From the NCBI GenBank assembly GCA_033439795.1, contig JAUTDP010000009.1, forward strand, positions 1,054,001 to 1,118,000: a stretch of DNA of 64,000 bases, written 5' to 3'. Under the pieces are notes generated by a model. The model did not search any database. It was not told where the DNA came from and worked only from the letters and a program-made list of their open reading frames with translations. How positions within the stretch are numbered: position 1 is the first letter of the stretch; each line of letters starts with the position of its first letter. Below are positions 33,985-46,743 of the stretch, piece by piece. The position numbers were made by a program, and so were the translations under genes. The stretch is from Sordaria brevicollis. Its lineage: Eukaryota; Ascomycota; Sordariomycetes; Sordariales; Sordariaceae.

Positions 33985-35957
33985 GTCGACTCCTCGGTAT
34001 GGCTATGGTTCCTGAAAATGGGTGAGCCGAAAGTTCGACACAGATCTGGTAAGCACAAGCTGGAGTTGGCATACTGGAAGGAATGGCCAAGGATCCCGGT
34101 CAATGTAAGTTGTGAGTGCTGTTGACACCTGAGTGGCAATCAGTCAAACAGCTATGGTCATCATGGCGTCGAGGAGAGGAAGCGAACAGCTCAAAGAGAA
34201 GATGGTTAGGCGAGAAGGATGGGGTGACAACGGGTTTGGATCAATGCTGGTGTGACAATGCAAACAAGCACATGGCTGGATGTTGAAGAAAGACTAGCAA
34301 AAGGTCTTACAACTTAAAGAGAGTGTTGATAGAGGAGCAGAAGCTTCAGGCAGGAGGCAGGAAGGTTGTGTTGCACAAGTCTCGGTTGTGAAGAGGAGGG
34401 AATGATCTTAACGATGTCAAGAGAGCGGCAGAGAGCAAGCTGGGGAAGGAAGTGGAAAAAGAAAGAGAAGAAGCTTGGAGAGCCTGAGGCAAAAGGTGGA
34501 AGGTAAGAAGAGGTAAGGGTAGGTAGCTTCCAGCTTTGGGTACTGTCCAAGGCTCCTCCTTCCCTGTGATGATCTCGAATTGGGAATGCAGATGGCAGGT
34601 GCCATTTAGGACGGAGACCTGCTCCATGTTGGAAGGAATGGAGGGGAATGCTTCTGATTCGACGGTTTCCTTCGGCATGCAGGCTAGCAAGTACTGCGGT
34701 ACCGTTGAAGTCGCAGTTGGGAAGGAATCGGGAAAAGAGACTGTAACGGAACCGATGAACTGGCTGACGTGGTGAAACGATACAGGTCCAGTCAGGTCTT
34801 CAGAAAGTGGTCAAAGTTACGACCTGGTTTCAAGTAATGACAGAGCGGGAGTATGCGACAGGTCAGCTTCTCCCGCTCTCCAGCTCCAAGCAAGCGAGCC
34901 AGATCGACCCCTCCGTGACCTCTCCTCCAACCAAAACATCCAATGTAAACAAAGGCCCCTCCCTCCTTTCCAACTGCAAGTAACTATTCGGAGGTGCCGC
35001 GCGCGGTACTTGTTGCTACATGGATCGGATCGGGTCCCATCTTCCATCTTCTTGTGTTCTCTCAGAAGCCCAAAGATAACGTTTGCAACGGTAGGGCCAA
35101 CCTGTCCCAGAGAGCAGAGATCCAAAGGAACACAGCATGCCCAGTCGCGGTACAGTGCATATGCTGGTCCAGGGTTAACGATGTTGATTGAACGTCCAGA
35201 GCAACAATCGATGCTTTGCGGCCCGAGCATTGTCGTCGGTTGAGGTTGGATTGGGGTCATCCATCATCCGACAAATGGAGCGAGAGGTGGCGACTGCCGC
35301 AATTGTCGAGGCTTTTCTTCTCCAAAAGTCAATCCAAGACCCAAAAGGTCATGAGGCATCATCACTCCCCGCTTCCAGGAACCCCTCTTACCACCTTGGC
35401 TAACTCGTTCCGTCCAAGAGAGGAGGCTCGTCAACCAACGTGATGATGACCTCTCGGCGTCTAGCACAGTCGCAGCCATGTCTGGAAAAGAGTTTAGTGT
35501 GGGGGGTTTCATGCAGATGCACTTTGCCGAACAGGGTGGTATCAGAGGTTAACAGACTATCACGTCTTCATCGGCGCCTCAAGTTAGTAGCTGATAGCAC
35601 CTTGACGCTTCAGAGGATCAAACCACCAACTGACCAACGTCAGCCAACGCCGCGTCTTCTCATCTCACCATCAAACACCAAATGCTACGATACGCCTCAA
35701 TCTCACGACAGAATGCCTGTCATCCGCTTATTCACCTGACCACATCAACGGACATGTTCTAATACCTCGGAATTTGCAATTGCCAACTACTACTACCGCT
35801 ACCATGCTAGCTTCAAGATGATGTAAACCTCAATCAAGACACGTTACTCATAAGCCACACAATGAGTTATGCCCCTTGCCTACACAAACAAAAGAAAAAG
35901 AAAACAGAGACTCATCTCAACACCACAAGACCAATTCGCTAACAACTTTCCCAGGAA
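33985..35957. other. Intergenic region
   Basis: Upstream region of the repeat-protein gene and downstream region of the next minus-strand gene. A pyrimidine-rich stretch on the minus strand (about 34350-34550) fits a fungal promoter or 5' leader. No gene is supported. Confidence 0.45.
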
Positions 35958-37283
35958 CTAATAAAAGTTCAGGTGAGAAGAGCCCCTGGACGACCTAGCC
36001 CCAAACTCAGAAGGCGGCGAAGGTCCAAACCTGCCCGGTGTACTCGATGGTAAAATCCAGCCGTTGTTATCTTGCTGTGGTGGACGAAGGACGTGCGGTG
36101 ACAACCTCGAGCCGTCGAACTCAGAGGCAGGAACATGCCTGACACCCGACAGATGCAAGCTCCGGCCAGGAAGGCTTATGGAGGGCCGTTTTTCTTCGGC
36201 GGTTCTCCATGCGGTTGGCGGCGCCCAAGCTGATGCAGGTGAACCTCCTCCAACCTGAGATATGGAATCGTGGGGTGTGATCTCTCCATTCCCGTTCTTG
36301 ATCTGATGAGAGTAGTGCGATGAAGATGACCTACTAGCACTAACAGGCGAGGCCACCGAAAACGGTGATGGCACCGTATAGCTAAATGGAGGACGTACAG
36401 TATTCCTGCTGTTGCTGCTGCTGCTCGCAACGGAGTTACTGCGGTCCTGGTGGTCTGTCCAACCGTTGGAAGAATAAGTAGGGGAAGGCAGGAGGGGCCT
36501 CGCTTCGTTCATCCGGTTAGTAGAAGGTCTAATAGCTGCGGTGATACTACTACCAGCTCTGCTACCACCGGAAGAATCGCTACTTAGCGCGGAGCGATTC
36601 CCCGGGAAAGATAGCAACAACCGCTCCAGTTGCTGTCCACTAAGCGGCTCCCTAGCATCAATCATAATTGTGTCAAGACCATCAGCGCGACTAGAACAAG
36701 TAGTAGGCCCTGAGATGGCGCCCCTTCTCGTTCTGAGGTACCTGGTGTTTGAACTCCGAGGAGATCCCCTTTCTCCAGCTCCAAACCCGAACGAGGAGGA
36801 GGACACTTCTGATATCCTATCGGACGTTTCTGGCTTAGAATAATAACGACCCGTCGTTGTTGTCGTGGCCGCGGCACCAGAAAAGTCCGAACAGGAAGTG
36901 GAACAACAGTCGTGATGGATAGCAGTAGCAGTGGGTCGGGGGCTGCTTATGGTAGAAGAAGAAGAAAAATGAGAAGAGGAGGCCGGACTAGCTAGGAGCC
37001 TGGTACTTCCGTCATACGGGTGGTTCATCATCCAGGATGGTGGTTGTCTAGTGGTGGTCGTGGTGGTCGTGGTCTGGACGAAGGAGCGCTGCTCTCGGTG
37101 GTGTTCTCCTTGAGGACTTTCGTAGTCGTCGATTGTGAGATTGGAGATTTGTTGGATGAGGGTTTGCATGTGGCGACCGCCAACTCCATCGTCGCTATCC
37201 CTTCTACGGGGACGAAAGGGGAGCGGAAAGCTGGGGGGAGAGTAAGGGGACGCAGGGTCTTGAAAGAGAGGCTTGCGGGTCAT
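35958..37283 (-). CDS. Hypothetical Ser-rich disordered protein
   Basis: A single frame of 441 residues with no family that I recognise. It starts MTRKPLFQDPASPYSPPSFP and includes a short possible helix (MQTLIQQISNLTIDDY, residues about 39-54), a threonine run, and then long Ser/Thr/Pro/Gly-rich stretches. It ends SSRGSSHLNFY. No signal peptide, membrane segment or cysteine pattern is evident. The frame is long for chance and its composition matches neighbouring disordered proteins, which supports it as a gene. The pattern of Ser runs on this strand could also produce overlapping open frames, which I left out. Confidence 0.65.
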   Translation of the reverse strand: MTRKPLFQDPASPYSPPSFPLPFRPRRRDSDDGVGGRHMQTLIQQISNLTIDDYESPQGEHHREQRSFVQTTTTTTTTRQPPSWMMNHPYDGSTRLLASPASSSHFSSSSTISSPRPTATAIHHDCCSTSCSDFSGAAATTTTTGRYYSKPETSDRISEVSSSSFGFGAGERGSPRSSNTRYLRTRRGAISGPTTCSSRADGLDTIMIDAREPLSGQQLERLLLSFPGNRSALSSDSSGGSRAGSSITAAIRPSTNRMNEARPLLPSPTYSSNGWTDHQDRSNSVASSSSNSRNTVRPPFSYTVPSPFSVASPVSASRSSSSHYSHQIKNGNGEITPHDSISQVGGGSPASAWAPPTAWRTAEEKRPSISLPGRSLHLSGVRHVPASEFDGSRLSPHVLRPPQQDNNGWILPSSTPGRFGPSPPSEFGARSSRGSSHLNFY

Positions 37284-38085
37284 GGTTACGGTATTGAGTT
37301 AGTGACTTATTTGCGTGGGCTCGAGGTTGAAGTGAGGTTGAAGTGGGGTTGAAGAGAACTATTATTTCGGGCTGCTAAAGAGGCTCAGGGAATTAGTGAA
37401 CCGAGTATTTTAAAACATTAGGAGACATTGGGCGCAAGGCCAATTTTTATAACAGAAACAACAAGAGTTGGCTGCGGTCAATAAACCCCGTGTCACCTCG
37501 TCTTGTGTGTCTCAAGTGACAGGCGAATGTCCTCATGATTCCGTACTGAGCTTTGCGACACTGAGATTACCCCAAGATGGACGAGGCAACGACCAGAATC
37601 CTCATGAATGGGAGTTGACACTCGTTCATTGTATCATGAAGCCTTTAATGCCAAAGAACTAAGGTTATTCCCAAAGAAATTATGGAAATCATCCGAAGTC
37701 ATATGTGACGAGTAGTCTGTCACTAATTTGCGTAGAAGACGACCTATTCCCATTGTCTTCCTGTTGTTTTGGTCCAGTTCTCTGTCGCCTCTCTAGAGAT
37801 CTCCGAACAATGTCCACATGAACAATCAGCACAGGCAGTCAACAAAAACACAGGGTAACTCTAAATCAGTTTCGATTTCGCCGCTAGACTCCAGCCCCAG
37901 ATGCTTTTATGGAACAAAATACCAGATATCGCGGTACCAACACACAATACCTCCCGAAGAAAAAGACCAAGCACACAGCCCAACTAAGTCCAGCCAGCGA
38001 TGGATGTGAAACGAAATCGAAAGTGACACAAGGAAATAGCTGCAGCGCGTAGTAAGTCCCTCTACACAGTAGATAGATAACCCTT
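37284..38085. other. Intergenic region between two minus-strand genes
   Basis: 5' region of the Ser-rich protein gene and 3' region of the Lunapark gene. No further feature seen. Confidence 0.5.
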
Positions 38086-39346
38086 TCACCTGCTGCCGTC
38101 CATCTTTAGCCTCTTTTCCGGACGCTCCTGCACCTTGTCACCTTCTGCAGCCTCGCTACGATCCACCAACTCCTCGTCAGCAAACTCCTCTCCGAAGCTA
38201 CCCATACTAGTGGCATCGTCACCAGAGTGGGAGTGGACAAGAGATTCCTCGCTCCGACCGCCACCAATTACTTCCCGCACGATTCTCTTTCCCTCGTCCA
38301 TCTCGCCGTTGGCAGCTCCGCACGACATGCACTTCCACATGCCGATCTCAGACAGGCTCTTCGTCCCGGGAGGGGCCTGTCCGTTGACCAACCGGCACTT
38401 CTTGCAAATGAGGACAATTCTGTTCTTGGCGGCGGTCTCGTCTTCCCCGATGAGCGTGTCGAGGATGCGATCGTACCAGTGTGATTCCGTAGGCACCGCC
38501 ATGGCGGCCGCGGCGGGCGGATACTGAACATGGGCGTGAGAGGGAGAGGCGCGAGCGTTGGCATCGAAAGCGTTCGGGGCAAACTCGGCAGAGGGCTCGG
38601 GGCCTTGCGGAGGCATGGGAGAGGGAGCTAGCTGGCCACGAGGAGGAGCACCGGGTTGCGGCATGTTGGGACCAAAGTTGCCGGGACGAGGGGGGCGTTG
38701 AATGTTGGCGGTGGGAGGAGGTGCGATATGGGTACGTCCTGCGTGCCTGCCCTGGGACTTCTTGGACCTCTGCTGGCCATCCTCCTCGTTGTCGTCATCA
38801 CCTCCCTTCTTGCTGGCACGCCTCCTGAGCTTGTTCTCCGGTCCGCCGTACTTTTCGAGCAATTCGAGGGTTGTGTCGTACCGGGTAGCCTCCTTGAGTT
38901 TCTGAATGGTCTTGGCCCGCTCCTTCTGAAGAAACTCTAGTTTTGCGGTAAGACCATTGATCCGGTAGTCGAAGAACAGGGTTGATAGAGTGCGAACGAG
39001 ATAGATGATAACGGGACCACCGGCCATTCCTGTCCATTCCTGTGGACCCATGTTGTTATAGCCGATGACGAGAAGCGCTACGATGGCGTAAACGAGGTAG
39101 GCAAAGCCTAGATAGAGGGTCGCAAGGACTTTCACTCGGCGTGCAGTCGATCGGACATTATCGAGTCGTGTCTGTGTGACGGTGATTCTTCCTGAGAGCG
39201 CCGAAAGGGCCTTTTCGAACGAGGCCGGGGAGGAGTCCTCCTTCTGTTCAAGTTGGTGTCAGCTGGTGCGTCTGGTGTGGCTTTTACCCCTCTTTCGTAG
39301 CACGAGTGAGTCGGGCGCATACCTTCCATGGCCATAGGGAGACCAT
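38086..39346 (-). CDS. lnp1: Lunapark family protein (ER junction-stabilising)
   Basis: Exon 1 is only 24 bp (39346-39323, MVSLWPWK); exon 2 is 39243-38086; total 393 residues. The intron (79 bp) has GTATGC and CAG ends, and the join gives MVSLWPWKKEDSSPASFEKA, the expected Lunapark start. Two close membrane segments lie at about residues 45-70 and 77-95 (LYLGFAYLVYAIVALLVIGY; GPVIIYLVRTLSTLFF), with a coiled coil after them (LEFLQKERAKTIQKLKE). A proline-rich linker follows, then the Lunapark zinc ribbon CKKC...CMSC near residues 285-320 (CRLVNGQAPPGTKSLSE, MWKCMSCG). The family sits at three-way junctions of the ER network. An acidic C terminus ends RPEKRLKMDGSR. A start at the internal Met (39135) would lose the conserved N terminus. 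Confidence 0.92.
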
Positions 39347-41094
39347 GTTGTCGCTTGTCTTCTGAGACGGTGCTGTCCCGAAGCTGTTCTGGTCGTCGTT
39401 TCTTGTTGTCGCAAGGTACAGTGTCGTGTGTTTTTGAGAAAAGGGACGAGGTGAGGTCAAGATAACGAAGGTTTCGGATCTGTCGCAAAGAGGATCGCTT
39501 GTAGGATTGTTTGGCGGAGGCTCGGAGGTTGCTGCAGTGTTAATTACGGGTAGCTCCCCGAATGAAGATTGGCCAGGGATGGCGAAGGTCGAAAGATGGT
39601 GCAAGTCAAAGGGAGGGAAAAAGAGGGTTGAGAATGGAAAGATGTGATGGTGGTTTGGTTATGGCCTTAGTGGCCCGTTGGAAAGCAGCGTCCCAGAGCC
39701 GCCGTCATCAAGATGGTCGCTGTGGACAATCGTGGATCGTGGACGGCAGTGACACGGAGACGTCTGGATACTGCCCGTCGTGGACAGCTGGAGATTGAAA
39801 GACTTGGCCAGAGCTACGTAGGGCCTAGAGTGGAGGGTCGCGTGCACGGTGACGTCTTGCGGTGCGGACACGCTTACAACGGTAGTGCTGGCTAGATACG
39901 TAGCGATCACTGCTTGGCCTGTCGTATTCTGTTAGTGGAGTGCGGACTCGTACTGCGACTTCTTGAAACGTTTGGGATTCTGCAGCACAGGCTTCGGGCA
40001 CGAATTCAGAAATGACTGATGGTGTTGGGCTCTTCGGCGTTGTCTATAGTCTGTATATATGGGATCATCATAGGATGTTGTTCCCTTCACGGATTCTTTC
40101 ATCCAGAGGTGATGAACCGTTGGAGACGTGGCTTGGGCTGTTCCTCTTGTTTGGTCTCTATCAACATCCAAGCCCAATAGATTGCGACTCCAATAGCCTT
40201 CCGCTTCAGTTCCCAGCATAAAGGATAGTCAACCTAGGCAACAGCGAGTCATCGAGGATGTTGTCGTCGTCGAAGACTATAGTTCAACCTCATCCGGAAT
40301 GAGGCTCGTTGGATGCAAGTCATCGCACTTTTGGCCCGATCTCCGGTGGATCTTCAAACCAAGCTATCTTTGGCTTCCAGAAAGGCAAAACCCCCGTTGT
40401 TCCGATCTTTGACAGGCATCGTCCGCAACAGGGGCCCTGGTCAAAAACATCAGGACTGCCAAGCTGTCTGGAAATGAAGCTGATCCAATGCCAAGACATG
40501 AACTTGAGAAGCTGGGAGGCCCGAGCTTCCTTCTTGATGAAGGCACTGCCTGCCGCCGCTGCCTTGGGCTGCCCCTGACAGGAGGGGAGGGACTCGGCTT
40601 GGCAATCGATAACCGGGGGTTGCTACCTCTACACTTTCCGCTACAGCGGCATCACAGGCCCATTTGGTGACTTCCATCTCTCTTGAAACAATCCGACTTC
40701 GACTTTGTTCCGGAACATCATGGTACAGTCCAGGTACTAACATGTCGACCTGAGAGCAACTTTGTTATTCTACTTGCCCCTGACTCCTTACCAACCTACT
40801 CTTGTTGCTGTTATACACTGCATTCTTGCCCAATGCTCTCTGGCGCATAGAGGTACTGATACCCAAACCCGTTTGCGCCTACATACTTGGGTACCTCTTT
40901 ACCTGTGTCTCTACTGTACATTAACTCGGTTGCCGCGTTTCCGCGTTGTATTGGCAGCTCCCTCCCGGACTTAATCCATATCCTCACCTACTTGACCTTC
41001 CCTTAGAATTGACTTGCACACAACACGGACCGATACCTACGGCAGCTACGTCTAGCCTCGTGGCTTTACCCTCTTTGGATAGAGTAGAGACACC
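39347..41094. other. Divergent intergenic region (Lunapark and golgin promoters)
   Basis: The two flanking genes are transcribed away from each other, so both promoters lie here. Pyrimidine-rich sequence precedes the golgin start. Short open frames on both strands show no family resemblance. Confidence 0.55.
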
Positions 41095-44000
41095 ATGTTG
41101 CAGGTACGCATGTGAAGTCGCCTCCCTTCTCTGCCACCTATACACACCAACTGCTATGGCTCAAACAGACTCTAACCATGTCTTGGTTTTCACAGAGAAT
41201 CAAGGGTGCCATCGACCGCACCATTGCGGAAGAGCAGGCCAGGGCCAAGGCAGCCCTCGAAGGCGGCGCCCCAGGCAGTTCCCACGTACGAAACTCGAGC
41301 TCGTTATCGCGGACCCCGAGTGCGGCCGGAACACAAGCATCCAGGAGACCTCGACCTTCCAAGAACCAAAGCCAAGACATGTCGGCCGATGGAACCGCTG
41401 CCACTTCCGACCCTGCCGTCTTCGAAGCCGCATTCGTGGTCGATGATACCGACGAGACCAACACCCCATCCCGTGTTGGCACACCCGTCTCGACCTCAAC
41501 AGATAAGGAAGGAAAGGGAAAGGATTCCGAAAAGTCAACTAGCAATACCGAGCCCGTCAAAGAAGGCACAGATCCGCTACAGAATGGAGATAGAGCAAGC
41601 GTCAAGTCTGCCGCAGGGCCGTCGACACGATCGTCGACGCTGGCTCCTTCTACTACAGCAGAGCTATCGCCGGAGATCCGGGTGAGGCTGAGAAAGCTGG
41701 AAAAGCTAGAAAAGACATACCCAGGTCCGTGCTCCCTTTGGCAATGCAGCAGTGCAGGATGTCTGCGCTAACCAGCATGATAGAACTCCTACGATCTTAT
41801 CGTATTGCCCATGGCCGTGCCACTTCCATCGAACCGTTCGAAAAGGCACTGAGAGAGAACACGCCCTTGACTTCGATTAAGGATCCCGAAGCTTTGATTG
41901 AGTATCTAAATCAGGTGAACCTGAGGAACGACATGGTTGTGGAAGAGCTTAAGCGCATAACTGGCGAAAAAGACACATACAAGAAGAAGGCGGAGGAAGC
42001 CGACAAGGAGGCTGCTGCACTGAGGGAGGAGATTGCTGCTCTCAAGGGCGCGCAAGCTGAAGCTACCGCAACAAAGGACGCCAAGGATGCAGAGACCAAT
42101 ACCGAAAAGGTTACAGATGAGAAGACCGAGGACAAGGAGGAGATACCGAACGCCAAGGAAGACGAGAACAAGGAAATCCGAGAGCTGCAGGCTGAGCTAA
42201 AGACCAAGACCGAGGAGGTTGAAAAGTTGCAGGACGAGGTCAACACATTGAGGGAAGAGCTGGCGACAGCCAAGGACCATAGCGCCGGTCTCGCTGAGAG
42301 CCTTGAAAAGGCTAGCACCGAACTTAGCGAAGCGAGAGATGCTGCCGCAGTAAAGGTTTCGATCGAGACGCAACTTGAAGCCAGGAAGACGGAAATTGAT
42401 TCATTGACCGAGCGTCTGACAAAGACGCAGGCACAGCTTAAGGAGGTCGAAACCCAATTGCAGAAGGAGAAGGACGAAGCTGCTACGGGCCTCAAGGAGA
42501 AGGCTGGCAAGCTTGCTGCTGCGGAGTCCAAGAACGAAGAGCTTCAGTCTGAGCTCACCAAGGTCGCCGAAGCCAAGTCTACCTTAGACGTGAAGATCAA
42601 GGGTTTGACTTCTGAGATTGAGACTCTCAAGAAGTCCAAGACTGAAGACGAGGCCAAGATCGACGAGCTGGAGAAGAAGATCAAGGCCACTCCTGCGCCC
42701 TCTGCCGCCCCTGCCGCCGTCACTACAGCACCACCTACGCCCTCTACACCTACGCAGCCCGCCTCCGGAAACAAGAAGAAGAACAATAAAAAGAAGAAGA
42801 AGGGTGGTGCTTCAGCGGCGCCCGCTGTCGCATCTTCTGAGCCTGCCGCTATCGAGGAAGCATCCGCGGAGCCCACTGAAGGCACCGCTGCGGCAGAGCT
42901 CACGGCAGAGCTCCAAGCCGAGCACACCCGCTTGAAGGAGGAACTTGCCCGTTTGCAAGAAGAGCTCGCTGATAAAGACCAGCGTATTGAGCGTCTTGCC
43001 AAGCAACGCAAGACTGAAGAAGATCTCCGTGAAGAAATTGAAAACTTGCAGGATAGTCTCAAGGAGATCGGTTTCGAGCATGTCGAGACCAAGCAACGCC
43101 TCAAGGAACTCGAGCAGGAGAAGAAGGAATTGAAGGCTCGGATTGATGAGCTTGAAAAGGAGGTTGAGGCAGCCGCTTCAGCCGCTCAGACCAACACCAA
43201 GCTCCAGTCAGAGCACGAATCCCTCCGTCAAGAGTTTGAAGACCTTACGCAGAAGTCTCAGACTCTCCATTCGGACCTTGCGGCGGCACAGCAGCTCGCC
43301 CAAAGCAGGTATAAGGATCTCACTGACCTGCGCGAGGTCCTGCAGAAGGTTCAGCCCGAGCTCAAGTCGCTTCGTCAGGAGGCCGCCACTCTCAAGACGG
43401 TGCGCGAGGAACTTGCCGCGCGTAATACGGACCTTCGCAACCTCGAGAAGCGCGAGAAAGATCTCAAGGCCGATCTCACCCGTGCCCAGCGTCTCGCCGG
43501 CGACCGTGACGGTGAGATCAAGGTTCTTCAAGACAAGGTGGGTCAGGAAACAAACGCGCGCCTCAAGCTCGAGGAGGAAAAGCGTGTTCTTGGTCGGGAC
43601 CTTCGCAGGTCGGAGGCAGAGAAGGTTGAGATTGCCGCTCGTGAAGAAAAGACCGCTCGGGAGCTGCAGCGCGTGCAAGAGGAGGCCAACAAACTTCGCC
43701 CGCGCATCCGCGAGTTGGAGGATGAGGTTCACCGTCTGAAGAAGGAGGGTGATATGATGCGGGAGGAAGTCCAGCTCAAGAGCAGCCAATACACCAGCGC
43801 CCAGAACCTGCTCGGTAGCATGCGCGATCAGACTGCCGAATTGAGCATCCAGTTGAAGGAGGCTCAGGGCCAGTGCGAGAGCTTGGATGAGGAACTTGCC
43901 GAGACGAGGAAGATGCTCAGCGAGCGCACTCGCGAGGCCGAAACGATGCGTCGTCTTCTTCAGGACGTGGACGAGCGTGCGGATAGCAAGGTCCGTGACA

Positions 44001-44711
44001 TGCGCGCCAAGATGGAGGCGGCGGTTGAGGAGAGGGATCGCATCGAGGAGGAGACCAGCGCGCTCGCTCGCCGCAAGTCTCGAGAGACGGAGGAGCTCAA
44101 GCAAAAGGTACGTGATCTTGAGAGAGAGGTCAAGAGCTTGGCAAGCGAGAAGGACGAACTCGAGCACAGGGAGAAGGAGTGGAAGAAGCGCAGAGATGAG
44201 CTGGAGAGCGTTGAAGAGAGATCCAATGCTGAAGTCGAGGAGATGCGGCAAACGGTGTCGAACCTTAGGAGTACCCTCGACGCTAGCGAACTCCTCGTCC
44301 GGGAAACGGAGAAGAAGAACGCCGAGCTCAGAAGAGCTGTGGATGATTACCGCCTCAGATACGATAAGTTGCAGAAGGAGCTCAAGACGGTACAGACGAA
44401 GCTGGCAAGCATGCCCAGCCTGGCAGGTAGTGGAAGCAGGGGTTCTGTGGACTCGGCGAGATCAAACTCGATCAGCTCTGCAAATGCCACGCCTGATGCT
44501 ATGTACCTGAAGACTATCTTGCTGCAGTTCTTGGAGCAGAAGGATAATAGGCTACGGGCACAGCTGGTGCCAGTGCTGGGCAAGCTGTTGGGTTTTGACA
44601 AGTAAGTTGTTCCGGTTTCTTTAATGTAGATTGTTATGATACTAACATGGCCTTCTTAGGACGGACGAGCAAAAGTGGCTTGCCGCGGTCCAGCATATCA
44701 CAATCAAATAG
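41095..44711 (+). CDS. imh1: Golgin Imh1 with GRIP domain
   Basis: Four exons: 41095-41103, 41196-41724, 41784-44601, 44660-44711, giving 1135 residues. The first exon is only nine bases (Met-Leu-Gln), followed by GTACGC, a CTAAC branch and CACAG; the join reads MLQRIKGAIDRTIAEEQARA, the start seen in fungal Imh1-type golgins. A Met inside that intron (41178) would give a poorer start. Intron 2 joins KLEKTYPELLRSYRIAH, intron 3 joins LGFDKTDEQKWLAAV. The protein is a long coiled coil, broken near residues 310-350 by an Ala/Pro/Lys-rich insert with a run of Lys and Asn. The C-terminal GRIP domain (YLKTILLQFLEQKDNRLRAQ) targets Arl1-GTP at the trans-Golgi, where the golgin tethers vesicles. The conserved GRIP Tyr is present. 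Confidence 0.93.
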
Positions 44712-44970
44712 TTGATGGTTGAGACTATTCAATAGTAATCAGTAGTGTTCACTGGATAATACAAGAAGTAATGGTTCTACGTTGAACGAACTTGAGCATA
44801 TCATTCAGCTGTTATCTAAGATGTATTTCCTCTGCCCTGATTATTTCCCGGTGCACCTTCTGCACTCCATTCCCATCTCTCCGTTATTTATCCCAGCCTT
44901 ACCTTCATGTGTTTATTCCTAGCCACTTCTTCCTACCCATCCTTCTCAGGTTCATCTTTCCTTCCCGTTC
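44712..44970. other. Convergent intergenic region
   Basis: Short region between the 3' ends of the golgin gene and the next minus-strand gene. Nothing else seen. Confidence 0.5.
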
Positions 44971-45909
44971 TCACCAGCCATCACTCCAATCCTCCTCATC
45001 AGAGAAAAATCCATGATCACATCCACCCGAGCGCCCAAAGCCCGAACGCGACGTGAAAAAGGGGTGATCAAAAGGATCCCTTCTTCCGCCACCGCCACGA
45101 CTCATCGATCCGCCCAATCCGATTTCCGACGAGCTTACATACCGAAAAGGTATATCCCGACGGCTACTACTATCTCCACCTCCCTCACGACCCGACGACG
45201 ACGCGCTCGGATAATCCTGGTGGCGTGAAGAAGAGGGGTAGCCGCCATAGCGAGAAGATGAACCACCACCTCCCGATCCCGATCCTGACTCACGACCATG
45301 GCTACTCCCACCGCCATAGTGACGGCTAGAGCTACTAGGGGCGTAGTACCTCTCCTCCTCATCTCGATGGGAAGATGAAGAGCCCTCGTGGCCGCCATAA
45401 TGGGAACGGCCACCACCACCACCACCAGTACGGGATGACAAAGCTGGGGAGCGACTGCTGCTGCTGTAACCACCGTAGCCGCGGTCGGAGTCGTCGTCCG
45501 AGGCGTCGTAGGCGTCGTAACCTCCATGACCACCGTAGGCACTGCGGCTGCTGCTATTGTGGGCAGAGTGGCCGTGGCTGGAGCGATGACTGCTGCTTCC
45601 GCCGGCGGTTCGGCCGGAACCGTGACCGGATGAGCTACGATAGTAGTTATCGTCGGAATCGGAGCCGGAGCCGGCTAGGTAATCGTCGGCGGGGAAGTGG
45701 CGGGCGCTGCTGTAGCCGTAACTGCGGCCGGGGCCGCTTTCGGTGCCGTAACCACGGGCGCTGCTGCGTCCGTCGTCGTGAGAGGGGTCTGTGCCTGGTA
45801 AAGGTTAGATTGTTATTTGGGGTCGTTAAGGGGTGAAAAACTTACGTCTGGACCTGGAGTCATCGCCTCCGGAGGACTGGCGGCCTGAGCGGCCGTAGCG
45901 GGAAGACAT
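44971..45909 (-). CDS. Gly/Ser/Tyr/Arg-rich low-complexity protein
   Basis: Two exons, 45909-45846 and 45794-44971, giving 295 residues. The 51-bp intron (GTAAGT donor, TCTAACC branch, CAG acceptor) joins DDSRSRRTDPSHDDGRSSAR. Function unknown. Most of the protein is SSSRYGG-, GGGG- and SRH-type low complexity with tyrosine and arginine spread through it, the composition of prion-like or condensate-forming RNA-associated proteins, though no RNA-binding domain is present. The C terminus is different and probably the conserved part: RRDPFDHPFFTSRSGFGRSG, then an acidic FFSDEEDWSDGW end. The start has a good fungal context (CCAAAATGTC). Confidence 0.75.
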
Positions 45910-46743
45910 TTTGGTTGTTTGGTGAGCGATATTAGTTTAGAGTTTGGTGTGTATGTCTGGTCTGTGCGATATGGGTTGCCGGTCGAGAAAACTTTGAGAG
46001 GGGAGAGTTGAGGGGTCTTTTATGGACTTTTTGGCCACTGGAGAATACGAGGGGATCGTGAACAGGGCTCTCGGTGAAGTCTCGGGCATAGTTGACTGAA
46101 GGCATCACCGGGTTATCCGACGCAGTCGCTGAGTGCTTTCTGGGCGGTTCACTTGTTCTTCGAAGACCTTCACCAGATCTTGAGTGCGGTTCCTTTATTC
46201 CCCGAGTCGATCAGACTCGATATCAGAGGTAAGATGGCGATGATTCTCTTGTCTTCACGAAACCTGGAGGATGAGCGGATGGAGGATGAAAACTAGGAGG
46301 GTGGTCGAGGTTGTCAAACCACCAACGACCCATGATGCCTTGCTTCGGTAGACGAGGCAATGAACAACCAGCTTGATCACTCGCCTCTAGTCACACAGTT
46401 ATCCTCGGATGGAGGAACGCGCACAGTATGGTTACAAGTTCCCCAGATCTCTTCACGAGGCCCATAGCTTGACGAATGTCGGATACTAGATCGAGGACCG
46501 TGTCAGGAGGATAGGTGACCTTCACCACATCGCAAACAATTTAGGAGGATCAAATCTGACGAGCGAAGCAATGGACAATTGTCTTGTCCCCAAGGCCGGT
46601 GATCAACCGTCTGAAGGGAGTCAAGAAGTTCTATATCAAGGCCCCGGGAAATCCTGAAAAAGAACGTTTCTTCCTTGTCGTCACCGCAACGTTTTCCATC
46701 AGTACAACCACAACTTTACAACTGACTCGACACTTTCATAACC
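45910..46743. other. Divergent intergenic region
   Basis: Shared upstream region of the minus-strand Gly/Ser-rich gene and the plus-strand gene at 46744. No gene or clear motif found. Confidence 0.5.

Noticed and set aside
38656..38940. Plus-strand frame opposite Lunapark with hydrophobic text
   Set aside because: Shadow of the real gene; no start context or homology.
43208..44251. Long leucine-rich minus-strand open frame opposite the golgin gene
   Set aside because: It is the antisense of a coiled-coil coding region rich in GAG/AAG codons, which keeps the other strand open.
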